NCBI GenBank assembly: GCA_040954595.2
Contig: CM082598.2
Coordinates: forward strand, 1,364,001-1,428,000
Direction: 5' to 3'
DNA from: Balanoglossus misakiensis
Lineage: Eukaryota > Hemichordata
DNA length: 64,000 bases
The position numbers were made by a program, and so were the translations under genes. The notes under the pieces were generated by a model. That model saw only the letters and a list, made by a program, of their open reading frames with translations, searched no databases and was not told the origin of the DNA. Below, in pieces: positions 22,299 to 34,423 of the stretch (its first letter is position 1; each line of letters opens with the position of its first letter).

Positions 22299-24373
22299 AA
22301 GACTAAGACTAAGACTAAGACTAAGACTAAGACTAAGACTAAGACTAAGACTAAGACTAAGACTAAGACTAAGACTAAGACTAAGACTAAGACTAAGACT
22401 AAGACTAAGACTAAGACTAAGACTAAGACTAAGACTAAGACTAAGACTAAGACTCAGTCTCAGTCTCAGTCTCAGTCTCAGTCTCAGTCTCAGTCTCAGT
22501 CTCAGTCTCAGTCTCAGTCTCAGTCTCAGTCTCAGTCTCAGTCTCAGTCTCAGTCTCAGTCTCAGTCTCAGTCTCAGTCTCAGTCTCAGTCTCAGTCTCA
22601 GTCTAAGTCTAAGTCTAAGTCTAAGTCTAAGTCTAAGTCTAAGTCTAAGTCTAAGTCTAAGTCTAAGTCTAAGTCTAAGTCTAAGTCTAAGTCTAAGTCT
22701 AAGTCTAAGTCTAAGTCTAAGTCTAAGTCTAAGTCTAAGTCTAAGTCTAAGTCTAAGTCTAAGTCTAAGTCTAAGTCTAAGTCTAAGTCTAAGTCTAAGT
22801 CTAAGTCTAAGTCTAAGTCTAAGTCTAAGTCTAAGTCTAAGTCTAAGTCTAAGTCTAAGTCTAAGTCTAAGTCTAAGTCTAAGTCTAAGTCTAAGTCTAA
22901 GTCTAAGTCTAAGTCTAAGTCTAAGTCTAAGTCTAAGTCTAAGTCTAAGTCTAAGTCTAAGTCTAAGTCTAAGTCTAAGTCTAAGTCTAAGTCTAAGTCT
23001 AAGTCTAAGTCTAAGTCTAAGTCTAAGTCTAAGTCTAAGTCTAAGTCTAAGTCTAAGTCTAAGTCTAAGTCTAAGTCTAAGTCTAAGTCTAAGTCTAAGT
23101 CTAAGTCTAAGTCTAAGTCTAAGTCTAAGTCTAAGTCTAAGTCTAAGTCTAAGTCTAAGTCTAAGTCTAAGTCTAAGTCTAAGTCTAAGTCTAAGTCTAA
23201 GTCTAAGTCTAAGTCTAAGTCTAAGTCTAAGTCTAAGTCTAAGTCTAAGTCTAAGTCTAAGTCTAAGTCTAAGTCTAAGTCTAAGTCTAAGTCTAAGTCT
23301 AAGTCTAAGTCTAAGTCTAAGTCTAAGTCTAAGTCTAAGTCTAAGTCTAAGTCTAAGTCTAAGTCTAAGTCTAAGTCTAAGTCTAAGTCTAAGTCTAAGT
23401 CTAAGTCTAAGTCTAAGTCTACTTCTACTTCTACTTCTACTTCTACTTCTACTTCTACTTCTACTTCTACTTCTACTTCTACTTCTACTTCTACTTCTAC
23501 TTCTACTTCTACTTCTACTTCTACTTCTACTTCTACTTCTACTTCTACTTCTACTTCTACTTCTACTTCTACTTCTACTTCTACTTCTACTTCTACTTCT
23601 ACTTCTACTTCTACTTCTACTTCTACTTCTACTTCTACTTCTACTTCTACTTCTACTTCTACTTCTACTTCTACTTCTACTTCTACTTCTACTTCTACTT
23701 CTACTTCTACTTCTACTTCTACTTCTACTTCTACTTCTACTTCTACTTCTACTTCTACTTCTACTTCTACTTCTACTTCTACTTCTACTTCTACTTCTAC
23801 TTCTACTTCTACTTCTACTTCTACTTCTACTTCTACTTCTACTTCTACTTCTACTTCTACTTCTACTTCTACTTCTACTTCTACTTCTACTTCTACTTCT
23901 ACTTATACTTCTACTTCTACTTATACTTATACTTATACTTATACTTATACTTATACTTATACTTCTACTTCTACTTCTACTTCTACTTATACTTATACTT
24001 ATACTTATACTTATACTTATACTTATACTTATACTTATACTTCTACTTCTACTTCTACTTCTACTTCTACTTCTACTTCTACTTCTACTTCTACTTATAC
24101 TTCTACTTCTACTTCTACTTCTACTTATACTTATACTTATACTTATACTTATACTTATACTTATACTTATACTTATACTTATACTTATACTTATACTTAT
24201 ACTTATACTTATACTTATACTTATACTTATACTTATACTTATACTTATACTTATACTTATACTTATACTTATACTTATACTTATACTTATACTTATACTT
24301 ATACTTATACTTATACTTATACTTATACTTATACTTATACTTATACTTATACTTATACTTATACTTATACTTA
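22299..24373 (+). repeat. Hexanucleotide core: five consecutive in-phase hexamer blocks
   Basis: Blocks: (AAGACT)26 at 22299-22454, (CAGTCT)25 at 22455-22604, (AAGTCT)136 at 22605-23420, (ACTTCT)80 at 23421-23900, a mixed ACTTAT/ACTTCT stretch to 24122, then about 41 copies of ACTTAT to 24373. The four pure block lengths are exact multiples of six, so the six-base register never slips across boundaries. The minus-strand Lys-Tyr open frame here is only a translation of ACTTAT. Confidence 0.95.
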
Positions 24374-24485
24374 GAAAAAAAATAGCGCGCCGCGCTGCGG
24401 CGCAAAATTACCACACTTCACTCTCGCGGCAAAAACATAGCGCAGTCCGGCGTCGCGGCGCGTTGCGCCGCAGGCAAACATACCG
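24374..24485. other. GC-rich boundary segment next to hexamer core
   Basis: About 110 bases abruptly rich in CG dinucleotides (GCGCGCCGCGCTGCGGCGC, GCGTCGCGGCGCGTTGCGCC), unlike the AT-rich flanks. It links the hexamer core to the 47-bp minisatellite. No gene seen. Confidence 0.7.
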
Positions 24486-25170
24486 CACTATCGCTATTTA
24501 GATTCATAACAGCAGGCACGTGGCGCGTCGCGGGGATGGGAAATTTAGATTCAAGACACCAGGCACGGGGGGGCGTCGCGGGGATGGGAAATTTAGATTG
24601 ATGACACCAGGCACGGGGGACGTCGCGGGGATGGGAAATTTAGATTGATCACACCAGGCACGGGGGGCGTCGCGGGGATGGGAAATTTAGATTGATGACA
24701 GCTGGCACGGGGGACGTCGCGGGGATGGGAAATTTAGATTGATGACAGCTGGCACGGGGGACGTCGCGGGGATGGGAAATTTAGATTGATGACAGCTGGC
24801 ACGGGGGACGTCGCGGGGATGGGAAATTTAGATTGATGACAGCTGGCACGGGGGACGTCGCGGGGATGGGAAATTTAGATTGATGACAGCTGGCACGGGG
24901 GACGTCGCGGTGATGGGAAATTTAGATTGATGACACCAGGCACGGGGGGCGTCGCGGGGATGGGGAAATTTAGATTGATGACACCAGGCACGGGGGGCGT
25001 CGCGGGGATGGGGAAATTTAGATTGATGACAGCTGGCACGGGGGACGTCGCGGGGATGGGAAATTTAGATTGATGACAGCTGGCACGGGGGACGTCGCGG
25101 GGATGGGAAATTTAGATTGAAGACACCAGGCACGGGGGGCGTCGCGGGGATGGGAAATTTACATTGATGG
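24485..25170 (+). repeat. 47-bp GC-rich minisatellite, about 14 copies
   Basis: Unit GATGGGAAATTTAGATTGAT, then GACAGCTGGCACGGGGGACG, then TCGCGGG, measured as 47 bases between 24724 and 24771. Two main variants alternate (ACACCAGG versus ACAGCTGG), and the central copies are almost identical. Copies decay over 25170-25360. Confidence 0.9.
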
Positions 25171-25375
25171 GGGGGGGGGGCGGCGCGGGGAATTTTAGAT
25201 TGATGATAGAGGGCTGCAGCGCAGGGCAATTAAGATTGATGATAGAGGGGTGTCATATAGTGCAGTGAACTTAGATTGATGATAGCAGGGTAAGTTACGT
25301 GTATATAGTGCAGTGAACTTAGTTTAATAATAGGCATTGGTAGGGATAACTTAGATTACAGTGTCAGATGCTCAT

Positions 25376-25453
25376 AACTGTCATCTGCTCATAAATAAAG
25401 GCTTTCTATTAAAAGTTCCCTTTTATCAATTACCAATAAGCCATACACTTAAC
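25376..25453 (+). repeat. Array-flanking direct repeat, copy 1
   Basis: About 78 bases with AACTGTCATCTGCTCA and TTTTATCAATTACCAATAAG, ending CCATACACTTAAC. Copy 2 lies at 32415-32492 in the same orientation; the pair brackets the right satellite arm. Confidence 0.8.
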
Positions 25454-25985
25454 TCAACTTAGACTAAGTTACCCCCCAATTAAAATCAACAAAGCTACCC
25501 ACTACATACACCTAAGTTGCCCCTATAATTAATCTAAGTTTCCCCCCACTACATACATCTACGTCTTAGTCTTGACCTAAGTCTAAAAACAGTCTAAGTC
25601 TTATGACCCAAAGTCTAACTGTTAGGACCCTGTCTTATGAGTCTAAAAAAAGTTTAAGTATAATGACCCTAGGTCTCAATAAAATCTAAGTCTTATGAGT
25701 CTAAGTCTATAAACAGTTTAATTCTAAAAAAGTCTAAGTCTCAAAAAATCTAAGTCTTATGACCCCAAGTCTTATGAGTCTAAGTCTAAAAACAGTCTAA
25801 GTCTTATGACCCAAAGTCTAAGTGTTAGGACCCTGTCTTATGAGTCTACAAAAAAGTTTAAGTATAATGACCCTAGGTCTCAATAAAATCTAAGTCTTAT
25901 GAGCCCAAGTCTTATGAGTCTAAGTCTAAAAACAGTTTAAGTCTAAAAAAAGTTTAAGTCTAAGTCTTATGACCCTAAGTCTCAA
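25454..25985 (+). repeat. CTAAGTCTTATGACCC-type degenerate satellite
   Basis: Mixed units such as 'CTAAGTCTTATGACCC', 'AGTCTAAAAACAGT' and 'CTCAAAAAATCTAAG'. These are the reverse complements of the left-arm units at 20790-22298. A 160-bp section (25590-25680) recurs at 25790-25890. Confidence 0.8.
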
Positions 25986-28900
25986 AAAATCTAAGTTACC
26001 CCTATCATAAATCTAAGTTCCCCCCACTACATACATCTAAGTTGCCCCCTATCATACATCTAAGTTGCCCCTATAATCTAAGTTCCCCCCACTACATACA
26101 TCTAAGTTACCCCTAAGTTACCCCCCTATCATAAATCTAAGTTGTCCCTATAATCTAAGTTCCCCCCACTACATACATCTAAGTTTCCCCTAACTTACCC
26201 CCCTATCATAAATCTAAGTTGCCCCTATAATCTAAGTTCCCCCCACTACATACATCTAAGTTACCCCCCTATCATAAATCTAAGTTGTCCCTATAATCTA
26301 AGTTCCCCCCACTACATACATCTAAGTTACCCCCCTATCATAAATCTAAGTTGCCCCTATAATCTAAGTTCCCCCCACTACATACATCTAAGTTACCCCC
26401 CTATCATAAATCTAAGTTGTCTCTATAATCTAAGTTCCCCCCACTACATACATCTCAGTTACCCCTCTATCATAAATCTAAGTTACCCCCTATCATAAAT
26501 CTAAGTTGCCCCTTTAATCTAAGTTACCCCCACTACATACATCTAAGTTACCCCCTATCATAAATCTAATTTGCCCCTATAATCTAAGTTACCCCCACTA
26601 CATACATCTAAGTTACCCCCCTACCATAAATCTAAGTTGTCCCTATAATCTAAGTTCCCCCCACTACATACATCTAAGTTACCCTTCTATCATAAATCTA
26701 AGTTACCCCCTATCATAAATCTAAGTTGCCCCTATAATCTAAGTTACCCCCACTACATACATCTAAGTTACCCCCCTATCATAAATCTAAGTTGCCCCTA
26801 TAATCTAAGTTCCCCCTACTACGTACACCTAAGTTCCCCCCACTACATACATCTAAGTTACCCCCCTATCATAAATCTAAGTTGTCCCTATAATCTAAGT
26901 TCCCCCTATCATAAATCTAAGTTGCCCCTATAATCTAAGTTACCCCCCTATCATAAATCTAAGTTGCCCCTATAATCTAAGTTCCCCCCATTACATACAT
27001 CTAAGTTACCCCTAAGTTACCCCCTATCATAAATCTAAGTTCCCCCCACTACGTACATCTAAGTTACCCCTATCATAAATCTAAGTTGCCCCTATAATCT
27101 AAGTTCCCCCCACTACATACATCTAAGTTACCCCCCTATCATAAATCTAAGTTGTCCCTATAATCTAAGTTCCCCCCACTACATACATCTAAGTTACCCC
27201 CCTATCATAAATCTAAGTTGCCCCTATAATCTAAGTTCCCCCCACTACATACATCTAAGTTACCCCCCTATCATAAATCTAAGTTGTCTCTATAATCTAA
27301 GTTCCCCCCACTACATACATCTCAGTTACCCCTCTATCATAAATCTAAGTTACCCCCTATCATAAATCTAAGTTGCCCCTTTAATCTAAGTTACCCCCAC
27401 TACATACATCTAAGTTACCCCCTATCATAAATCTAATTTGCCCCTATAATCTAAGTTACCCCCACTACATACATCTAAGTTACCCCCCTACCATAAATCT
27501 AAGTTGTCCCTATAATCTAAGTTCCCCCCACTACATACATCTAAGTTACCCTTCTATCATAAATCTAAGTTACCCCCTATCATAAATCTAAGTTGCCCCT
27601 ATAATCTAAGTTACCCCCACTACATACATCTAAGTTACCCCCCTATCATAAATCTAAGTTGCCCCTATAATCTAAGTTCCCCCTACTACGTACACCTAAG
27701 TTCCCCCCACTACATACATCTAAGTTACCCCCCTATCATAAATCTAAGTTGTCCCTATAATCTAAGTTCCCCCCTATCATAAATCTAAGTTGCCCCTATA
27801 ATCTAAGTTACCCCCCTATCATAAATCTAAGTTGCCCCTATAATCTAAGTTCCCCCCATTACATACATCTAAGTTACCCCTAAGTTACCCCCTATCATAA
27901 ATCTAAGTTCCCCCCACTACGTACATCTAAGTTACCCCTATCATAAATCTAAGTTGCCCCTATAATCTAAGTTCCCCCCACTACATACATCTAAGTTACC
28001 CCCCTATCATAAATCTAAGTTGCCCCTATAATTAATCTAAGTTCCCCCCACTACGTACATCTAAGTTACCCTCCTATCATAAATCTAAGTTGCCCCTATA
28101 ATCTAAGTTCCCCCCACTACGTACACCCTTATCATAAATCTAAGTTGCCCCTATAATCTAAGTTCCCCCCACTACATACATCTAAGTTTCCCCTAACTTA
28201 CCCCCTTATCATAAATCTAAGTTGCCCCTATAATCTAAGTTCCCCCTACTACGTACACCTAAGTTCCCCCCACTACATACATCTAAGTTACCCCTAAGTT
28301 ACCCCCCTATCATAAATCTAAGATGCCCCTATAATCTAAGTTCCCCCCCCCTATCATAAATCTAAGTTGCCCCTATAATCTAAGTTACCCCCCTATCATA
28401 AATCTAAGTTGCCCCTATAATCTAAGTTCCCCCCATTACATACATCTAAGTTACCCCTATCATAAATCTAAGTTACCCCTATAATTAATCTAAGTTCCCC
28501 CCACTACGTACACCTAAGTTCCCCCCACTACATACATCTAAGTTACCCTCCTATCATAAATCTAAGTTGCCCCTATAATCTAAGTTCCCCCCACTACATA
28601 CATCTAAGTTACCCCCTTATCATAAATCTAAGTTGCCCCTATAATCTAAGTTACCCCCTTATCATAAATCTAAGTTGCCCCTATAATCTAAGTTCCCCCC
28701 ACTACATACATCTAAGTTACCCCCCTATCATAAATCTAAGTTGCCCCTATAATCTAAGTTACCCCCCTATCATAAATCTAAGTTGCCCCTATAATCTAAG
28801 TTCCCCCCACTACATACATCTAAGTTACCCCCCTATCATAAATCTAAGTTGCCCCTATAATCTAAGTTCCCCCCACTACATACATCTAAGTTACCCCTAA

Positions 28901-31010
28901 GTTACCCCCCTATCATAAATCTAAGTTGCCCCCACTACGTACACCTAAGCTCCCCCCACTACGTACATCTAAGTTACCCCCTATCATAAATCTAACTTGC
29001 CCCTATAATCTAAGTTCCCCCCACTACGTACATCTAAGTTACCCCCCTATCATAAATCTAACTTGCCCCTATAATCTAAGTTCCCCCCCACTACGTACAC
29101 CTAAGTTACCCCCCTACCATAAATCTAAGTTGTCCCTATAATCTAAGTTCCCCCCACTACATACATCTAAGTTACCCCTCTATCATAAATCTAAGTTACC
29201 CCCTATCATAAATCTAAGTTGCCCCTATAATCTAAGTTACCCCCACTACATACATCTAAGTTACCCCCCTATCATAAATCTAAGTTGCCCCTATAATCTA
29301 AGTTCCCCCTACTACGTACACCTAAGTTCCCCCCACTACATACATCTAAGTTACCCCTAAGTTACCCCCCTATCATAAATCTAAGTTGTCCCTATAATCT
29401 AAGTTCCCCCCTATCATAAATCTAAGTTGCCCCTATAATCTAAGTTACCCCCCTATCATAAATCTAAGTTGCCCCTATAATCTAAGTTCCCCCCATTACA
29501 TACATCTAAGTTACCCCTAAGTTACCCCCTATCATAAATCTAAGTTCCCCCCACTACGTACATCTAAGTTGCCCCTATAATCTAAGTTCCCCCCACTACA
29601 TACATCTAAGTTACCCCCCTATCATAAATCTAAGTTGCCCCTATAATTAATCTAAGTTCCCCCCACTACGTACACCTAAGTTCCCCCCACTACATACATC
29701 TAAGTTACCCTCCTATCATAAATCTAAGTTGCCCCTATAATCTAAGTTCCCCCCACTACGTACACCTAAGTTCCCCCACTACATACATCTAAGTCACCCC
29801 CTTATCATAAATCTAAGTTGCCCCTATAATCTAAGTTCCCCCCACTACATACATCTAAGTTTCCCCTAACTTACCCCCTTATCATAAATCTAAGTTGCCC
29901 CTATAATCTAAGTTCCCCCTACTACGTACACCTAAGTTCCCCCCACTACATACATCTAAGTTACCCCTAAGTTACCCCCCTATCATAAATCTAAGATGCC
30001 CCTATAATCTAAGTTCCCCCCCCCTATCATAAATCTAAGTTGCCCCTATAATCTAAGTTACCCCCCTATCATAAATCTAAGTTGCCCCTATAATCTAAGT
30101 TCCCCCCATTACATACATCTAAGTTACCCCTATCATAAATCTAAGTTACCCCTATAATTAATCTAAGTTCCCCCCACTACGTACACCTAAGTTACCCCCA
30201 CTACATACATCTAAGTTACCCTCCTATCATAAATCTAAGTTGCCCCTATAATTAATCTAAGTTCCCCCCACTACGTACACCTAAGTTCCCCCCACTACAT
30301 ACATCTAAGTTACCCTCCTATCATAAATCTAAGTTGCCCCTATAATCTAAGTTCCCCCCACTACGTACACCTAAGTTCCCCCACTACATACATCTAAGTT
30401 ACCCCCTTATCATAAATCTAAGTTGCCCCTATAATCTAAGTTCCCCCCACTACGTACACCTAAGTTCCCCCACTACATACATCTAAGTTACCCCCTTATC
30501 ATAAATCTAAGTTGCCCCTATAATCTAAGTTCCCCCCACTACATACATCTAAGTTACCCCCCTATCATAAATCTAAGTTGCCCCTATAATCTAAGTTACC
30601 CCCCTATCATAAATCTAAGTTGCCCCTATAATCTAAGTTCCCCCCACTACATACATCTAAGTTACCCCCCTATCATAAATCTAAGTTGCCCCTATAATCT
30701 AAGTTCCCCCCACTACATACATCTAAGTTACCCCTAAGTTACCCCCCTATCATAAATCTAAGTTGCCCCTATAATCTAAGTTCCCCCCACTACGTACACC
30801 TAAGCTCCCCCCACTACGTACATCTAAGTTACCCCCCTATCATAAATCTAACTTGCCCCTATAATCTAAGTTCCCCCCACTACGTACATCTAAGTTACCC
30901 CCCTATCATAAATCTAACTTGCCCCTATAATCTAAGTTCCCCCCCACTACGTACACCTAAGTTACCCCCCTATAATTAATCCAAGTTCCCCCCACTACAC
31001 ACACCTAAGC
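25986..31010 (+). repeat. Right satellite arm, about 66-bp C-rich unit
   Basis: About 70 copies of a roughly 66-base unit built from three subunits, each starting ATCTAAGTT: one followed by GCCCCTATA, one by CCCCCCACTACATAC, one by ACCCCCCTATCATAA. Longer duplications are superimposed: a segment at 26416 recurs at 27283 (867 bp) and one at 28318 recurs at 29991 (1,673 bp). Apparent open frames inside are artefacts of the repeat. Confidence 0.9.
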
Positions 31011-32410
31011 TACTCCCCCTTGAATAAACTCAACTTAGACTAAGCTACCCCCCCATAATTAATCTAAGTTACCCCCCTATCATAAATCTAACTTGCCCCT
31101 ATAATCTAAGTTACCCCCTATAATTAATCTATGTTCCCCCCACTACATACACCTAAGCTATGATTAACCTAAGTTACCCCCCTATCATTAATATAACTTC
31201 CCCCCACTACATACACCTAAGTTACCCCCTATCATTAATCTACTTTCCTCCCACTACATACACCTAAGTTACCCCCCTATCATCAATCTAACTTGCCCCT
31301 ATAATCTACGTTCCCCCCACTACATACACCTAAGTTACCCCCTATCAGTAATCTAACTTACCCCTATAATCTTAAGTTCCCCCCACTACATACACCTAAG
31401 CTATGATTAATCTAAGTTGCCCCTAAGCAAAGCTCCCCCCTATAATTAATCTAAGTTACCCCCCTCAACATACACCTAAGCTATGATTAATCTAAGTTAC
31501 CACCACTACACACACCTAAGCTGCTCCCCCCTGAATAAACTCAACTTAGACTAAGCTACCCCCCCCATAATTAATCTAAGTTCCCCCCACTACATACACC
31601 TAAGTTATGATTAATCTAACTTGCCCCTATAATCTAAGTTACCCCCACTACATACACCTAAGCTAAGCTACCCCCACCTCAGCTTGTCCCCCCCCCTGAA
31701 TAAACTCAACTTAGACCAAGCTACCACCCCCCCTCTTGATTAAACTCAACTTAGTCTAAGCTACCACCCCCCCCCCTGACTAAACTCAACTTAGACTAAG
31801 CTACCCCCCCTGATTAAACTCGACTGTCCTAAGCTACACCCCCCTGAATAAACTCAACTTAGACTAAGCTACCCCCCAACTACACACACCTCAGCTGCTC
31901 CCCCCCTGAATAAACTCACCTTAGACTAAGCTACCCCCCAACTACACACACCTCAGCTGCTCCCCCCCTGAATAAACTCAACTTAGACTAAGCTACCCCC
32001 CAACTACACACACCTCAGCTGCTCCCCCCCTCAGCTGCTCCCCCCCTGAATAAACTCAACTTAGACTAAGCTACCCCCCAACTACACACACCTCAGCTGC
32101 TCCCCCCTGAATAAACTCAACTTAGACTAAGCTACCCCCCAACTACACACACCTCAGCTGCTCCCCCCCTCAGCTGCTCCCCCCTGAATAAACTCAACTT
32201 AGACTAAGCTACCCCCCAACTACACACACCTCAGCTGCTCCCCCCTGAATAAACTCTACTTAGACTAAGCTACCCCCCAACTACACACACCTCAGCTACA
32301 CCCCCCTGAATAAACTCAACTTAGACTAAGCTACCCCCCCCCTGAAATAACTCAACTTAGACTAAGCTACCCCCCAACTACACACACCTCAGCTTGTTCC
32401 CCCTGAATAA
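31011..32410 (+). repeat. Distal satellite arm, about 61-bp unit
   Basis: From about 31680 copies of a unit with GAATAAACTCAACTTAGACT, AAGCTACCCCCC and AACTACACACACCTCAGCTG, then a C-run. It shades into the 66-bp family through mixed units at 31010-31680. The best copies at 31850-32330 are nearly identical. Confidence 0.85.
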
Positions 32411-32414
32411 CCTT

Positions 32415-32492
32415 AACTGTCATCTGCTCACAAATAAAGGGGTTCTATGAAAAGTTCACTTTTATCAATTGTCAATAAGCCATACAATTAAC
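32415..32492 (+). repeat. Array-flanking direct repeat, copy 2
   Basis: Matches 25376-25453 (AACTGTCATCTGCTCA, then TTTTATCAATTGTCAATAAG) with scattered substitutions. Confidence 0.8.
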
Positions 32493-33460
32493 TTCTGCCC
32501 AAAATTTAGTTCATCAATTTTCTATCAAACTGTTCATTTAAATAGAAAGTGGAATCATGCAGAAATATATAATTGGAAACAAAATGTCTTTCAATTGACC
32601 AAACTTTGACCCGTACAAAACACTCCTAAAATTCATTCTTTGCCATCCCACTTCTTTCAAAATTGCACAGGAATCAATGACTGTAAGTACTGCAACTTTT
32701 CGTTCATTATCAGTGGAAAGACAGACAGCAGTTACAAGCCCTCAATGAACACCACACCACCACTGGCCCAAACTCATTCCAAAATGAAACATTCAAACAA
32801 TGTGCATACACAAAATCTATGTAAGAACGCTATAAGCCTAAACGAGCACAAAGAGCATCTTCATTTTTGACCATTCTATTGGGATATGAAACCCCACAAA
32901 GTACTTTATACAGCAAATGGATAAAGTTGTTTCCAAAAAAACAAGTTTGCCCAAACACCTGCAATTTACAACCCCACAGGATCCTGTAAATCAATTTTAA
33001 AATAGACACAGCTGGATTTTTATAATTTTGGAATGGTAAATAACAAAACAATCCTCAGAAATAGTCAAAAATCTTACCATTACTTCAAGAACTCTGACAA
33101 ATATCACTTCATACCCTCAAAGCAACTGCATATGTGGTTATAGTAATAATTTTTGACAAGAAAGAGACACAAAATCCAACAAATGTCACGTTCAAAAACA
33201 AAAAAACGGCATAATATAGTGCCACCTGATACGTCACTTCATTAGGTTAGAAGATAGTAACAAGGCACTAATAATTTCTATAAATGTGCTGTCATACAGG
33301 ACAAATGACAAGAATTTACTGCAATATCCATGTGTCTGCCAAGCTACCAGAATAAAATGAATTTTGACCAAAAAGAACAAAAGAAAACCTAATAGCAATT
33401 TCCATGAGTATCTCAAACAAATTTCATAGCTATCACGCAAAAAATTCCACAAAATTACCA
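32493..33460. other. AT-rich unique DNA
   Basis: No gene, RNA or repeat supported. Short open frames on both strands show no protein-like composition. If the promoter-like modules at 34811-36190 drive a minus-strand gene, its exons might lie here, but I cannot identify any. Confidence 0.4.
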
Positions 33461-34423
33461 AAAATTCTATTTGAAAATAAACAAACTAGGACGAAAATAT
33501 CCCTCCATCGCCTTACCCATTTCCAAAGTGATCGAGCCAGTGGTTTCACAAAACAGTCTTTGATCACCAAAAAAACCTCAAACAATTTAATACATTGCTG
33601 ATATTGGCACAAAACAACCAAATCTAACTTACATGAAAGCAATCTCACCATTTTCCCCTGCTCATATGCATACTTTTGTTTGCGTCATTTGATGGATGGG
33701 TCAAAGGTCAATAATTTAATAATTTGAAATCTTCTGCTAAAAGGGCAAGTATGTATGTCTTTTCATCAATCATTAGTGAACTTAACATTTCCCCAAACTG
33801 TGAAGTAATAAGTGACGTACCTTAATTCACTGCTCCATTGGACTTGAATACGGTACCATTCTCTATTTTTGTTTTTTTTTGCATTCATAACGTTCTGAGT
33901 AAAGAAAAGAAAAGGACTTTAATAGTCAAGTTAAAAATTCTATTTGAAAATAAACAAACTAGGACGAAAATATCCCTCCATCGCCTTACCCAATTCCAAA
34001 GTGATCGAGCCAGTGGTTTCACAAAACAGTTTTTGATCCCCCCCCAAAAAAACAAAAAAACTCAAACAATTCAATACATTGCTGATATTAGCACATAATA
34101 AACAAATCTAACTTTAATACATGAAATGCAAACATGAAAGCAATCTCACCATTTCCCCCTGCTCATATGCATACTTTTGTTTGTGTCATTTGATAGATGG
34201 GTCAAATTTAATAATTTGAAATCTTCTGCCAAAAGGGCAAGTATGTATGTCGTTTCATCAATCATGAGTGAACTTAACATTTCCCCAAACTGTGAAGTAA
34301 TAAGAGACGTACCTTAATTAGCTGCTCCTGTGAACTTGAAGACCATTCTCAATGTTTTTGTTTCTTTTTTACATTCATAACTTTACGTAAAGAAAAGAAA
34401 AGAAGGAGTTAGTCAAGTTAATT
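33461..34423. repeat. Tandem duplication, two adjacent units of about 473 and 490 bp
   Basis: 33461-33933 and 33934-34423 align end to end (both start AAAATTCTATTTGAAAATAA and end TAGTCAAGTT) with a few percent divergence and small indels. On the minus strand each unit carries a donor-like GG|GTAAGG after a conserved CACTGGCTCGATCACTTTGG, but no exon can be supported. Confidence 0.8.

Noticed and set aside
24121-24414. 97-residue Lys-Tyr repeat open frame
   Set aside because: It is a direct translation of the (ACTTAT)n microsatellite and has no start context or coding evidence.
28926-29141. 71-residue Pro/Leu-rich open frame in the satellite
   Set aside because: It follows the 66-bp repeat exactly; neighbouring units carry stops and no splice or start signals support it.
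25986-31010. CRISPR-like regular repeats
   Set aside because: The whole unit repeats, without unique spacers, in a clearly eukaryotic context with introns and MITEs.
32640-33461. Short open frames suggesting the gene driven by the 34.8-36.2 kb modules
   Set aside because: None has convincing composition, splice pairing or family resemblance.
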